From contig JALNLN010000007.1 of NCBI GenBank assembly GCA_023267855.1, forward strand, positions 1 through 64,000: DNA of 64,000 bases. The letters run 5' to 3'. The notes under the pieces are model-generated. The model had not been told where the DNA came from, ran no database searches, and worked only from the letters and a program-made list of their open reading frames with translations. The DNA comes from Candidatus Geocrenenecus dongiae (lineage in GTDB: Archaea > Thermoproteota > Nitrososphaeria_A > Caldarchaeales > Wolframiiraptoraceae). A program made the position numbers and the translations under genes. Below, one piece after another: positions 16,633 to 25,717 of the stretch (position 1 is its first letter; each line of letters starts with the position of its first letter).

Positions 16633-17941
16633 CCTTCAATCTCTCCGCTTCCATAATCTTCTCAGCTTTCTCCAAGAATATCTTAACCCACTTATCTACA
16701 AAAATAGATCTATCGGAATCTTTCAACAATCCTGTTCTCTCACTACCTTTTTCTTCAAGAGCCACTGTCGTTTCTTCAACTATCTCTGCTACAGATTCTT
16801 CTTCAACATCTTTAAAGACACTTCTGATTAATTCTTCTCTAGAGAATCTCTTAAAAGCTGTATATTCAGCAGGAGAAACGATTGATTTAAGATTTTCCTC
16901 AATATCTATGAATAGTAGTAGAGGGTTCTCTTTCATAATTTTCTCCAACTCATTTTCATGGAATATCTTTGACACATATTTTTCTTCGAGAAGTGTTCCC
17001 TGAAGTTTTATCTTTAAGATTCCTTGAATTCTCTCCTCATATAATTTTGCCGCAAATCTTAAAATTTCTTCTACAGCTCTTTTCTTATACCATTCTATAG
17101 ATTGAGGTTTCTCTGAATATATTTTAACTATTTCTATTTTTTGGAGAGGTTTGATAGGTATAAATCTAGAATCCAGGTTCTTTTCTTCATCTACATCAAT
17201 TATGTATACTCCGAATGGTCCCTTCTCATCTAAATCTATTGCTTCGGTAGCTCCAGGAATAATTATCTTAATGCCTCTACCTACATTTATTATGTTATCT
17301 CTTTCATGGTAGTGTCCTGCAACCACTATGTCTAGATTGAGTTTCATTACATCGTCTAAGTCTATCAACGTATGTTGAGGCGAGGGAGGAACGTTAGAAA
17401 TACTCTCAATGTAGTTGTGGATTAAAAGTATCCTAGTTAAATCACTCTCCAATGAAGAGAATACTGAGTTGATATCGTCCAGCATATTCTTAAACCTACT
17501 TCTTATATGTGGATAGTACCCCACTCCAATCACGGCCACATTACTATCTATATAATATCCTTCTAAACCAGTTTCTTTATCGAACTCTAGTACTCTGAAG
17601 TAGTCTGCCAATGGGTGTGTTACATAATCTAGTACTGAGTTTAAAAATGTCCCATCATGATTACCTCTGATAATTAGTATGTTTACATCTTTAACCGATC
17701 TTTCCTTAACGTTCTTGACGAGTCTGTAAAACTCATCCTTAACGAATACTGCATCCTCACTTCTCATACTCTTCTTCTCAAATAAGTCTCCTGCATGTAA
17801 AACCAAGTCTACATCTGAGTTTATGAGTATATTTACAGCTTCTCTAAATGCATGTCTAAATGCTTTTCTCCTTGCTTCTCCAACAATCTTCGGTATATCT
17901 CTACCTACATGTGTATCACTTAAAATTCCGATCCTAACCAT
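16607..17941 (-). CDS. Mre11-like metallophosphoesterase nuclease
   Basis: Calcineurin-like phosphoesterase of the Mre11/SbcD family (444 aa). Metal motifs in order are GILSDTHVGRD (residues 5-15), LVLHAGDLFEKK near 45, IRGNHDGT near 92, ILLIHNYIE near 170 and VVAGHYHERDN near 206. After the nuclease domain comes a cap-like region and a charged, Glu/Lys-rich C-terminus likely to contact the Rad50 coiled coil. It precedes the Rad50-like gene and overlaps it, so the two are one unit. Unlike in many archaea, herA and nurA are not in this operon; they form their own operon at 29269-31835. Confidence 0.9.
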   Translation of the reverse strand: MVRIGILSDTHVGRDIPKIVGEARRKAFRHAFREAVNILINSDVDLVLHAGDLFEKKSMRSEDAVFVKDEFYRLVKNVKERSVKDVNILIIRGNHDGTFLNSVLDYVTHPLADYFRVLEFDKETGLEGYYIDSNVAVIGVGYYPHIRSRFKNMLDDINSVFSSLESDLTRILLIHNYIESISNVPPSPQHTLIDLDDVMKLNLDIVVAGHYHERDNIINVGRGIKIIIPGATEAIDLDEKGPFGVYIIDVDEEKNLDSRFIPIKPLQKIEIVKIYSEKPQSIEWYKKRAVEEILRFAAKLYEERIQGILKIKLQGTLLEEKYVSKIFHENELEKIMKENPLLLFIDIEENLKSIVSPAEYTAFKRFSREELIRSVFKDVEEESVAEIVEETTVALEEKGSERTGLLKDSDRSIFVDKWVKIFLEKAEKIMEAERLKGEKNDRRS

Positions 17942-18010
17942 TTCAATACTCTATGTAAAAGAATTGAGGGGTGGTTGATAAAATATGTAATGTAGATCTT
18001 ATATTAAATC

Positions 18011-18445
18011 TTACCTAGATATTCTCAACAGATTTACAAGCTCATCGAGTTTACGTGTAACTTCTTCAAGCATGTTCTTTAAAGTTGTTATCTGACTACT
18101 TACCTCGCTGAGCTTTTCTTCTAAAACATACTGGATAGGTCCAAATCCTTCATGTAATTCATCTCCTATAGTTCCATATTTTACCATAAATGATTTTAGT
18201 TTAGAATCAGGTTTCGTTTCTTCTATGGAAAGTTCTTTTACATATACATGTGGAGGCAATGTTTTCAGTTTATCCACAAATTCTTCTACAGATTTATCTT
18301 CTCCTTGAATATGTATTAGTAGATCTCCGTTTTCCGTAAACTCTACTGTACCTTGTAGTTTGAGATTTCTAGCAAGTTCTACTATAAGCCATCTATAACC
18401 TGTTCTCTGAATTCTTCCAGAGATTTTTATCTTAAGAGCTTTCAT
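18011..18445 (-). CDS. Acylphosphatase-like domain with C-terminal coiled coil, probably inactive
   Basis: A 144-residue protein. Residues 1-90 match the acylphosphatase fold: KIKISGRIQRTGYRW corresponds to the phosphate loop GRVQGVGFR, and the following helix and strands fit. The catalytic Arg is kept (GYRW), but the loop glycines are partly replaced and the catalytic Asn of the VxN strand is not found (GTVEFTENG). Residues 100-144 form a heptad-like helix (EEKLSEVSSQITTLKNMLEEV). I infer a binding rather than a catalytic role. It lies between the mre11-like gene and proS, same strand, with small gaps (69 and 35 bases), so co-transcription with either is possible. Confidence 0.7.
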   Translation of the reverse strand: MKALKIKISGRIQRTGYRWLIVELARNLKLQGTVEFTENGDLLIHIQGEDKSVEEFVDKLKTLPPHVYVKELSIEETKPDSKLKSFMVKYGTIGDELHEGFGPIQYVLEEKLSEVSSQITTLKNMLEEVTRKLDELVNLLRISR

Positions 18446-18480
18446 AGAAATTTATGTAATAGAAGATGTATTTAATCTTG

Positions 18481-19932
18481 TTAGTAAGCTCTTGCAACAT
18501 AGACGATTGTTCTTGCTTCTTTTCCACATGCTATGCAAGGTCTATCAGGTCTTTCCGCTATATCGTATCTCTCCCCCCTAATCTCTCCTCCAACATTTTC
18601 TCTAATCTTCTGAGCACATTCGAGAGACCCACACCAAGCCACTCTAACTATATTCTTATCGTCCACGGCCTTCGTTGCTTCCTCCATACTTCTAGCATCA
18701 ACAATCAATTTATGTAACATTCTTTCACTTCTCTCTCTGAGATTACGTAAAATATCATCCATAAGAAATGTTATCTTATCTATAAGCTTATCTTTACTAC
18801 ACTGTATTCTCTCTAAAGTATCTCTTCTAGTTAATGTTACAGTACCTTCGATTACTTCTTTTGGACCAACCTCGATTCTTATAGGTGTGCCCATCAATTC
18901 CCAGTGATAGAATTTCTCTCCAGGTGTTACGTCTTCTCTATCGTCTAGTACTGTTCTCCATCTATCTTTGACTTCTCTGTATATTTCTTCAGCATACTTC
19001 ATTACTTCTTTTTCCTGACCTTTGAACAGTATTGGTATGATTACTATCTGTGTAGGTGCAACTGCTGGTGGGAGCACCAATCCTCTATCATCTCCATGTT
19101 GCGAGATAATTGCTGCAAGCACTCTGCTATACCCAAAACCATAACATAATTGATAAACGTATCCTCTAGAACCATCTTTCTTCTCAAACGTTATATCATA
19201 TGCTTTAGCGAAATTCCTACCTAGATTGTGAACTGTCGCAACTTGATTTACTCTCCCATCGGGGTTCCAAGCATCAAATGCTATAGAGTAAACTGCTCCA
19301 GCAAATTTATCGAAATCCGGTCTTTTTAATAGTAGGAAACTTATGCCGAGTTCTTTGAGGACTTGTGAGTATATTTCTATTGCTTCTCTTACTTGTCTCT
19401 CAGCATCTGTTGGAGACTCATGAGCTGTATGTGCTTCATTCCACGGTATCTCTCTAACTCTATAGAGAGGTCTAGTGGCCTTAGTCTCATACCTGTAGAC
19501 GTTAACACTTTGGTGGACTTTTAACGGTAAGTCTGCGTGGCTTCTAATCCATAGCTTAAACATTGGATATATTATAGTTTCAGAGGTGGGTCGGATAATT
19601 AGAGTACGCTGAGATTCTTTATCACCTTTCAGTTCTATTTTAAAGACTTCTCCAGAGAATCCTTTAATATGTTCAGCTTCTTTAGCGAAGAGTTCATCAG
19701 TTGTAACTAGTGGGAAAAGCATAAGCTTATGCCCAGTCTTCTCAAGTTTTTCTTCAAGCATTTTCCGGATTTTATCCATTATATACGCTCCATTCTCTAA
19801 GTAAACTAGAAACCCCTTCACTGGAAATCTATTATCAACTATTTTTGCGTTTAGGAGTATTTCATCAAACCACACCGTAAAATTCGTAAACTTCTTTAAA
19901 CATGAAGCAGATTGCTGTTTCTCTGAAGTCAT
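18481..19932 (-). CDS. proS: Prolyl-tRNA synthetase, archaeal/eukaryal type
   Basis: Class II synthetase charging tRNA-Pro, 483 residues, without the bacterial editing insertion. Family marks: VKGFLVYLENGAYIMDKIR near 38-56, RPTSETIIYPMFKLWIRS (motif 1 region), YRVREIPWNEAHTAHES (motif 2), HGDDRGLVLPPAVAPTQIVI (motif 3 and start of the anticodon domain) and a C-terminal zinc-binding-like domain with CGSLECA and CIACGKEA. The frame starts MTSEKQQS; a later start is possible but the aligned start of the catalytic core needs nearly all of it. It is the housekeeping copy as far as this window shows. Confidence 0.95.
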   Translation of the reverse strand: MTSEKQQSASCLKKFTNFTVWFDEILLNAKIVDNRFPVKGFLVYLENGAYIMDKIRKMLEEKLEKTGHKLMLFPLVTTDELFAKEAEHIKGFSGEVFKIELKGDKESQRTLIIRPTSETIIYPMFKLWIRSHADLPLKVHQSVNVYRYETKATRPLYRVREIPWNEAHTAHESPTDAERQVREAIEIYSQVLKELGISFLLLKRPDFDKFAGAVYSIAFDAWNPDGRVNQVATVHNLGRNFAKAYDITFEKKDGSRGYVYQLCYGFGYSRVLAAIISQHGDDRGLVLPPAVAPTQIVIIPILFKGQEKEVMKYAEEIYREVKDRWRTVLDDREDVTPGEKFYHWELMGTPIRIEVGPKEVIEGTVTLTRRDTLERIQCSKDKLIDKITFLMDDILRNLRERSERMLHKLIVDARSMEEATKAVDDKNIVRVAWCGSLECAQKIRENVGGEIRGERYDIAERPDRPCIACGKEARTIVYVARAY

Positions 19933-20020
19933 TTCTTCTCAAGCCCTAAATTCTAAAAAGATATTATTAATCTTTCCGTTTAGTTTGATGAGATATATGT
20001 ATCACTTTGTATAAATTGAG

Positions 20021-20404
20021 ATGGACTTGAAAGTTATAGTAAAGAGAGAGGTATTGGAAGCTTTACTAGAAGTTGCTTCTAGAGTTTATCCTAGAGAGAT
20101 GCTGACTCTTCTAAGAGGTAGGAAGAGGAAAGACGTGGTAGAGATTTATGAAGTACTTATAGCTCCTCTTTCTACACATGGCTTAGATTCAGCTCATTTT
20201 AGACTCGACCTCCTACCTCTCGACTTTACTATAGTAGGTTTAGCTCACTCTCATCCTTCTGGAGATCCTAGACCATCTATAGAAGATCTCCACAATTTTA
20301 TAGGGCTCGTTATGTTAATACTCACACCACCCTACAAGACTTCTAGAGATGTCCATGCATACAATTCTAGTGGAGACCATTTAGACCTAGAAGTTAAAGA
20401 CTAA
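20021..20404 (+). CDS. JAMM/MPN-domain metalloprotease
   Basis: A 127-residue single-domain JAB1/MPN protein with a complete JAMM zinc site: Glu26 in YPREMLTLL, His76-x-His78 in AHSHPSGDPRP, Ser86 and Asp89 in SIED. Archaeal proteins of this size (HvJAMM1 type) cleave ubiquitin-like SAMP modifiers from their targets, or release ThiS/MoaD-type sulfur carriers. A MoaD-type protein ending in Gly-Gly is encoded at 34885-35169 and could be a substrate, which is inference. The gene is monocistronic, divergent from proS. Confidence 0.9.
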   Translation: MDLKVIVKREVLEALLEVASRVYPREMLTLLRGRKRKDVVEIYEVLIAPLSTHGLDSAHFRLDLLPLDFTIVGLAHSHPSGDPRPSIEDLHNFIGLVMLILTPPYKTSRDVHAYNSSGDHLDLEVKD

Positions 20405-20495
20405 GTAAACTCCCTCTTTGCTGACTTTCAAGGAGACTGTGGAGAGTTTAGATTTTCGTAAATATTTATTATATGCTAGATTCTAAGTATTCGTG

Positions 20496-22844
20496 ATGTC
20501 TTCTATCACTTATCTTGAATCTCAGAAAGATGAATATAGAATCTTGGATCAATGGTTGAAGGCTAGAGAATATGTCTATGTTGGTAAAGATGTTAAGAGG
20601 ATAGACGCTCTAGATAAAGTAACTGGTAGAGCGAGGTATGTTGAGGATTTTCTTGTTGAAGGCTTGACATACGCAAGGATAGTGAAGAGCGATATCCCGC
20701 ATGGTGTTATAGAATGGATCAGACCTGGAAGAGCTGTAGAACATCCAGATTTCATAGCTTTAGTAACGTGTGAAGATATTCCAGGACTTAACCAGGTAGG
20801 ATACTATATTCCAGATCAACCTGCTCTAGCTGAGAAGAAAGTGAGGTTTCACGGAGAGCCTGTCGCACTGATCGTTTCTTCTAAACCTGATTCACTTGAA
20901 GAATTAAGAAATCTTGTAGAAGTTGAGATCAAGCCTTTGAAAGCTGTTTATGATCCTCTTGAAGCTTTAAAGGACAAGGTTTTGGTACATGAAGAACATG
21001 GAAGTAATATTGTTCTAAGAACTAAGGTTAAGAAGGGGGATGTTTCTAAAGCTTTAGAAAACACTGACTACGTTGTTGAGAATGTTTACAAGACAGGTTA
21101 CCAGGAACATGCATATCTAGAACCAGAAGGTGCTTTAGCGATACCGATGGATGGAGGGATGACTATTATCCTTCCCGCTCAGTATCCTCATTTAGCCCAA
21201 TCTATCATAGCACGTGTCTTAGGATATCCACAAAGTAAGATTAGGATAATACAACCAGTTATAGGTGGAGGATTTGGTGGAAAAGACGATATGGGCCCAA
21301 TCATAGGTGCACAAGCAGCTATAGCAGCCTACAAAGTTCGTAGACCAGTCCTCCTAGTATACACTAGAGAAGATAGTTTTACAAGTCATTGTAAACGTGA
21401 TCCAGCATACATAAGATATAAAAGTGGTGCAAATAGAGATGGAAAACTAACATTTGTAGATGTTGAGATAATATTTGATGCAGGTGCTTATGCTAATCGG
21501 GGGCCATTCACTCTTTGGAGAGCTACAGCACATGCTACAGGTCCCTACGAAGTACCTAACGTTGATGTAAGAGGGATCTTGGTGTACACGAATAAGGTTT
21601 ATCAAGGAAGTTTTAGAGGTTTCGGCAATCCTCAGGTTCAGTTTGCAGCAGAGAGGCAGATGGATGAGTTAGCAGATAAAATAGGAATAGACCCGCTAGA
21701 ATTTAGGTTAAAGAATATTCTGAGAATCGGTAGTAGGATTTCTACAGACCAGGTACTAGAAGATAGTGTTGGAGTAGGTGAAGCATTAGTGAGAGTTGCT
21801 GAAAAATGTGGATGGTTTGAGAAAAGGAAGAAATATGGTAAGATTGTAGATGGAAAAGCTAGAGGAATAGGATTGGCATGTGCATGGCATGGTATAAGTA
21901 CGAGTAGAGGTGTGCCAGACTGGTGTAATGCATACATTAATGTTTCAAAAGATGGAAGTGTCTCAATATATACTGGAATCGTTGAGATAGGTCAAGGAAC
22001 ACACACAGGTTTAATACAGATAGCTGCAGAAGCTTTAGGAATCCCAGTAGAAAAAATAAACTTGATCGGAGGAACAACCGATGCACCTGATACTGGTGCG
22101 ACCCATGGATCTAGAGGTTTATCTTTTGGTGGAGTAGCTATATTACTAGCTGCGAGTAAGATTAGAGAAAAAGTTCAGAAAGTTGCATCAAGAATATTTG
22201 AATGTAAGCCAGAGGATGTTGAGATTAGAGATGGATGGGTTTTTGAAAAGATTAAACCTGAGAAGAGAATTTCTTGGGAAGAGGCTGTAAAGAGATGTTA
22301 TGCTGAAGGTGAAGAACTATCTGCTACAGGCTACTTCTTTATGCCTAAAGGTAAATTTGATGAAGAGAAGGGACAGGGATTTGCATACATAGTCTTCAGC
22401 TACATGGTTTCAGCTGTAGAAGTAGAAGTAGATTTGGAAACAGGTTTAACTAGAATTCTAAAAGTATGGCCTGCAATATGTGCTGGGAAGATAGTAAACC
22501 CGAAGCTTGCAGTAACCCAGATACATGGAGCAACAGTACAAGGAATAGGATATACATTGATGGAGGAAGTTGTAATCGAAGATGGAAAGATAGTAAATAC
22601 GAATTATACAGACTATCTAATCCCAACAATCTCAGACATACCAGAAATAGATGAACCAATATTTGTTGAAGATTACTTTAAGTTTGGTCCTATGGGTGCG
22701 AAAGGTTTAGCGGAGATGGCTCTTATACCGATCCCAGCAGCAATCACTAACGCTATTAAGCATGCGGTAGGTGTGAAGCCAAGCGAGATACCATATACTC
22801 CAGAGAAATTGTACAGAGATCTATTAAGAAGGATGAGAGAATGA
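20496..22844 (+). CDS. Molybdopterin-binding large subunit, xanthine/aldehyde/CO dehydrogenase family
   Basis: A 782-residue Moco subunit of the xanthine dehydrogenase family. Visible: VGKDVKRIDALDKVTGRARYVED at the N-terminus, PVIGGGFGGKDD (Moco contact), YQGSFRGFGNPQVQFAAE (the loop that in CO dehydrogenase carries Cys is here GSFRGFG), VEIGQGTHTGL, GATHGSRGLSFGG, and MGAKGLAEMALIPIPAAI holding the catalytic Glu region. I prefer ATG 20496 to the GTG one codon earlier; AAATATTTATTATA (20457-20470) is a likely TATA region. It overlaps the FAD-subunit gene by 4 bases. No [2Fe-2S] subunit gene is adjacent. The substrate (aldehyde, purine or other hydroxylation) is not readable; CO is unlikely without the Cys loop. 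Confidence 0.92.
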   Translation: MSSITYLESQKDEYRILDQWLKAREYVYVGKDVKRIDALDKVTGRARYVEDFLVEGLTYARIVKSDIPHGVIEWIRPGRAVEHPDFIALVTCEDIPGLNQVGYYIPDQPALAEKKVRFHGEPVALIVSSKPDSLEELRNLVEVEIKPLKAVYDPLEALKDKVLVHEEHGSNIVLRTKVKKGDVSKALENTDYVVENVYKTGYQEHAYLEPEGALAIPMDGGMTIILPAQYPHLAQSIIARVLGYPQSKIRIIQPVIGGGFGGKDDMGPIIGAQAAIAAYKVRRPVLLVYTREDSFTSHCKRDPAYIRYKSGANRDGKLTFVDVEIIFDAGAYANRGPFTLWRATAHATGPYEVPNVDVRGILVYTNKVYQGSFRGFGNPQVQFAAERQMDELADKIGIDPLEFRLKNILRIGSRISTDQVLEDSVGVGEALVRVAEKCGWFEKRKKYGKIVDGKARGIGLACAWHGISTSRGVPDWCNAYINVSKDGSVSIYTGIVEIGQGTHTGLIQIAAEALGIPVEKINLIGGTTDAPDTGATHGSRGLSFGGVAILLAASKIREKVQKVASRIFECKPEDVEIRDGWVFEKIKPEKRISWEEAVKRCYAEGEELSATGYFFMPKGKFDEEKGQGFAYIVFSYMVSAVEVEVDLETGLTRILKVWPAICAGKIVNPKLAVTQIHGATVQGIGYTLMEEVVIEDGKIVNTNYTDYLIPTISDIPEIDEPIFVEDYFKFGPMGAKGLAEMALIPIPAAITNAIKHAVGVKPSEIPYTPEKLYRDLLRRMRE

Positions 22845-23695
22845 TACCTGAAATAGAATATCACAGATTTAGTAGACTTGAAGATGCATTGAGATTCTTA
22901 TCAGAGAATCCTGATTCGAAAATAATTGCAGGTGGGACAGATCTTCTAGTACAATTAAGAGCTAGAAAGATTAATGTAAAAAAGCTTGTAGATATATACA
23001 ATATAGGAGAATTAAGATACATATCTGAAGATTCTGGAGAAGTGAAGATTGGTGCTTTAACAACAATAGAAGAATTGAAAAATAGCAAGATCGTTGAAAA
23101 ATATGTCCAACCTCTTCATATAGCTTCAAGATCATTTGCAACATGGCAGGTAAGAAATATAGCAACTATAGGTGGGAATCTTTGTAATGCTTCTCCAGCA
23201 GCAGATACAGCACCACCACTAATAGTTGCTGGAGCACGATTAAGGCTGAAAAGTATTAGAAGAGAAAGAATAGTGCCGATAGAAGAATTCTTTAGAGGTC
23301 CAGGTCAAACAATACTTAACCCAGATGAAGTCTTGGTAGAAGTAAATATACCTAAGCATTCTGGACAATGGTTCTTTAATTTTATGAAGTTGGGGAGAAG
23401 GGTTAGCCATATTCTAAGCATAGTGAATGTAGCTGTAGCTGTAAAACTTGATGGAGGCAGGATAGAAGATGTAAAGATAGCTTTAGGTAGCGTAGCACCA
23501 ACACCTATTAGAGCTAAAAGTGTAGAAGAATACTTAAAAAATCGTGAAGCTACACTAGAAAATATAGAGAAATCATCTCTAGAAGTTGTAAAAGATATTA
23601 AGCCGATCTCAGATGTGAGAGCATCTGCAGAGTATAGGATAGAGATGTCTAAGGTGATGGTTAAGAGATGTTTGAGAGAAGCTTTAAAACTCTAG
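22841..23695 (+). CDS. FAD-binding medium subunit, xanthine/CO dehydrogenase family
   Basis: A 284-residue flavoprotein subunit (CoxM/XdhB type). The FAD sites are KIIAGGTDLLVQLR near residues 30-43 and ATIGGNLCNASPAADTAPPL near 107-126; DEVLVEVNIPK near 166 and KLGRRVSHILSIVNVAVAVKLDGG near 183-206 follow the family pattern. The start overlaps the large-subunit stop (ATGA), so the pair is translationally coupled. Electrons would normally reach this FAD from Moco through two [2Fe-2S] clusters on a small subunit, which is not encoded on either side. Confidence 0.93.
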   Translation: MIPEIEYHRFSRLEDALRFLSENPDSKIIAGGTDLLVQLRARKINVKKLVDIYNIGELRYISEDSGEVKIGALTTIEELKNSKIVEKYVQPLHIASRSFATWQVRNIATIGGNLCNASPAADTAPPLIVAGARLRLKSIRRERIVPIEEFFRGPGQTILNPDEVLVEVNIPKHSGQWFFNFMKLGRRVSHILSIVNVAVAVKLDGGRIEDVKIALGSVAPTPIRAKSVEEYLKNREATLENIEKSSLEVVKDIKPISDVRASAEYRIEMSKVMVKRCLREALKL

Positions 23696-23716
23696 CAAGA
23701 GAATGTTGAGCTAGAA

Positions 23717-24805
23717 TTATATCTTTACAATATTGTATCCACTTGCTTTACGCAACCTATTCATTATCGTTAACCCTAAGCCTCTTTCTTCAAATCCTTC
23801 CACTACTGCTAAATCTACACCAAGTTCATCAATAGATCTCAGGATGGGGAAAAGATTTTTAGCAATTTCAAATAGGTTCTTCCTGGAACCTAAAACTAAA
23901 ACATTAGCATCTAGACCTCGATACAAGTTTTCTGTTTCTCTAGAAGCGAGTACGAGAATCTTTTTTCCAGAACTCTTCAAAACACTAATATACTCTAAGA
24001 TCTTTTCAACATAACCCTGGAGATTAGAGTAGTCTTCAGCCTCTAAAACTATCAATGGTGTATTAGGTGCATAGTGTCTATACTTCATACCTGGAGAAAG
24101 AGGTTCAGGTGCTTCAGCAATACCTCTTGCAAAATCAGGTACAACTATCTTCTTTTGTAAATATTTTTCAACTTCTTCTACTGGTACTGCTCCAGGTCTG
24201 AGAAGTATTGGTGGATCTCTAGTTAAATCTATTATAGTAGATTCTACACCGTACAATGTTTCTCCAGAATCTAATATTACATCTACTCTACCCATCATAT
24301 CTTTTATAACATGTTCTGGAAGTGTGGGAGATGGTTTACCAGAGAGATTAGCGCTAGGAGCTGCGATAGGAGTTCTACTTAACTCGATGAGTTTTAATGC
24401 TACTGGATGTGCAGGCATTCTAACAGCTACAGTATTTTTCCCAGCTGTAACTTCATATGGAACATGCTGAGCCTTCGGAAGAATGAATGTTAAAGGTCCA
24501 GGCCAGAATTTCTCCATCAACCTATAGACGTCCAGCTTAACGAATTTTAAATCTACTACTTCTTCTAGTTGATCAGTAGAAGCTATGTGGATTATTAGAG
24601 GGTTGTCTAAAGGTCTACCCTTAGCTTCAAAGATTTTTACTATAGCTCCTCTATTAAAGGTGTCTGCTCCGAGACCATAAACAGTTTCTGTGGGAAAAAC
24701 TACTAAACCCCCATCTCTAATTACTTTTACAGCTTCTTCAATAAATCTTATCTCGATATGGTCTGGACCTACTTTAAACACCTTGGTATTCAAGATTCTA
24801 TGCAT
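23717..24805 (-). CDS. sua5: Threonylcarbamoyl-AMP synthase (Sua5)
   Basis: Enzyme making threonylcarbamoyl-AMP for the universal t6A tRNA modification. The YrdC domain covers about residues 18-205: GLVVFPTETVYGLGADTF, KIFEAKGRPLDNPLIIHI, FWPGPLTFIL, TVAVRMPAHPVALKLI, PIAAPSANLSGKPSPT and ESTIIDLTRDPPILLRPGAV. The Sua5-specific C-terminal domain follows (PLSPGMKYRHYAPNTPL onward, 235-362). Total length 362 is typical of Sua5 rather than the short YrdC. It is convergent with the FAD-subunit gene, with a 21-base gap. Confidence 0.95.
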   Translation of the reverse strand: MHRILNTKVFKVGPDHIEIRFIEEAVKVIRDGGLVVFPTETVYGLGADTFNRGAIVKIFEAKGRPLDNPLIIHIASTDQLEEVVDLKFVKLDVYRLMEKFWPGPLTFILPKAQHVPYEVTAGKNTVAVRMPAHPVALKLIELSRTPIAAPSANLSGKPSPTLPEHVIKDMMGRVDVILDSGETLYGVESTIIDLTRDPPILLRPGAVPVEEVEKYLQKKIVVPDFARGIAEAPEPLSPGMKYRHYAPNTPLIVLEAEDYSNLQGYVEKILEYISVLKSSGKKILVLASRETENLYRGLDANVLVLGSRKNLFEIAKNLFPILRSIDELGVDLAVVEGFEERGLGLTIMNRLRKASGYNIVKI

Positions 24806-24874
24806 CAGCCCAATACTACCTAATAATCTAGCAGTCTTTAAGTCTTACAGAAATATAAACTAAAATGTAATGCT

Positions 24875-25618
24875 CTAATCCAGCAACTCTGAGAAATATT
24901 TTTCAATAGTTTGATGGTCTAACTTTTCGTACTTTTCTATCGAACCCACATCATACCAGAATGAATCGTATATGTATGCTCTAACATTTCTATTACTTTC
25001 TATGAGATACGGTATGAAGTGTGACATTATATCTAAGGTCTGGTTTTTCTCCGCAAGTTTTATAAATTCTCTAATAAGTTGAATTTTCATTATGAGTATT
25101 CCTATGCTTACATAGATATTTATCTTAGGTTTTTCTCTGAATGCTTTAACTCTACCTTCTTCATCTACTTCTGCAACACCTACAGGTAGCTCGTAGGAAG
25201 GTGCCAAGACTATAGTGACGTCTGCAGAACTCCTTCTATGTTTAGCTATAAGATCAGATAGATCCATGGCTGATAAGATATCTCCATAGTGGATTAGTAG
25301 ATCGCCAGAATTTCCAAGTAGATCTTTCATGTAAGCATTAAGTAGTGAGCCGCCAGTTCCTCTAAGATTGGGATCATCGTGAACGTATCTAATCTTTAAA
25401 CCAATTCTTGAACCATCTCCAAAATAATTAATTATCTGCTCAGCCTTATACCCAACACCTATAACTACATCTCTAATACCATGTTTCTTAAAGTTTAGTA
25501 AGATATACTCTAAGAGAGGCTTCTGGTTCATTCCTATTGGAACCATACACTTCTGTATATAATACGTTATAGGTCTGAATCTAGTACCCTCACCACCTGC
25601 TAAGATAAACCCCAACAT
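24875..25618 (-). CDS. Sugar-phosphate nucleotidyltransferase
   Basis: NTP:sugar-1-phosphate transferase of 247 residues. The nucleotide loop is LAGGEGTRFRPITYYIQKCMVP at the N-terminus (residues 7-28, with the usual K in the second part), followed by PLLEYILLNFKKHGIRDVVIGVGYKAEQI, GTGGSLLNAY and LIHYGDILSAMDL, where the Asp binds metal. No C-terminal hexapeptide or acyltransferase repeat is present. It probably makes a GDP-, UDP- or dTDP-sugar; which one is not clear. It may act with the phosphohexomutase and GlmS of this window. Confidence 0.9.
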   Translation of the reverse strand: MLGFILAGGEGTRFRPITYYIQKCMVPIGMNQKPLLEYILLNFKKHGIRDVVIGVGYKAEQIINYFGDGSRIGLKIRYVHDDPNLRGTGGSLLNAYMKDLLGNSGDLLIHYGDILSAMDLSDLIAKHRRSSADVTIVLAPSYELPVGVAEVDEEGRVKAFREKPKINIYVSIGILIMKIQLIREFIKLAEKNQTLDIMSHFIPYLIESNRNVRAYIYDSFWYDVGSIEKYEKLDHQTIEKYFSELLD

Positions 25619-25717
25619 AGCTAATACTATAAATCTAAAAGAAGAAACCTAGAAATATAGATTTCTATTTCTTAGAATATTCTTTCGATTTTCATCTGGA
25701 AAACTTTTTACAGATTA

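Noticed and set aside
20496-22844. Form I aerobic CO dehydrogenase large subunit
   Set aside because: The diagnostic Cys loop (AYxCSFR) is absent; the loop reads YQGSFRGFGNP.
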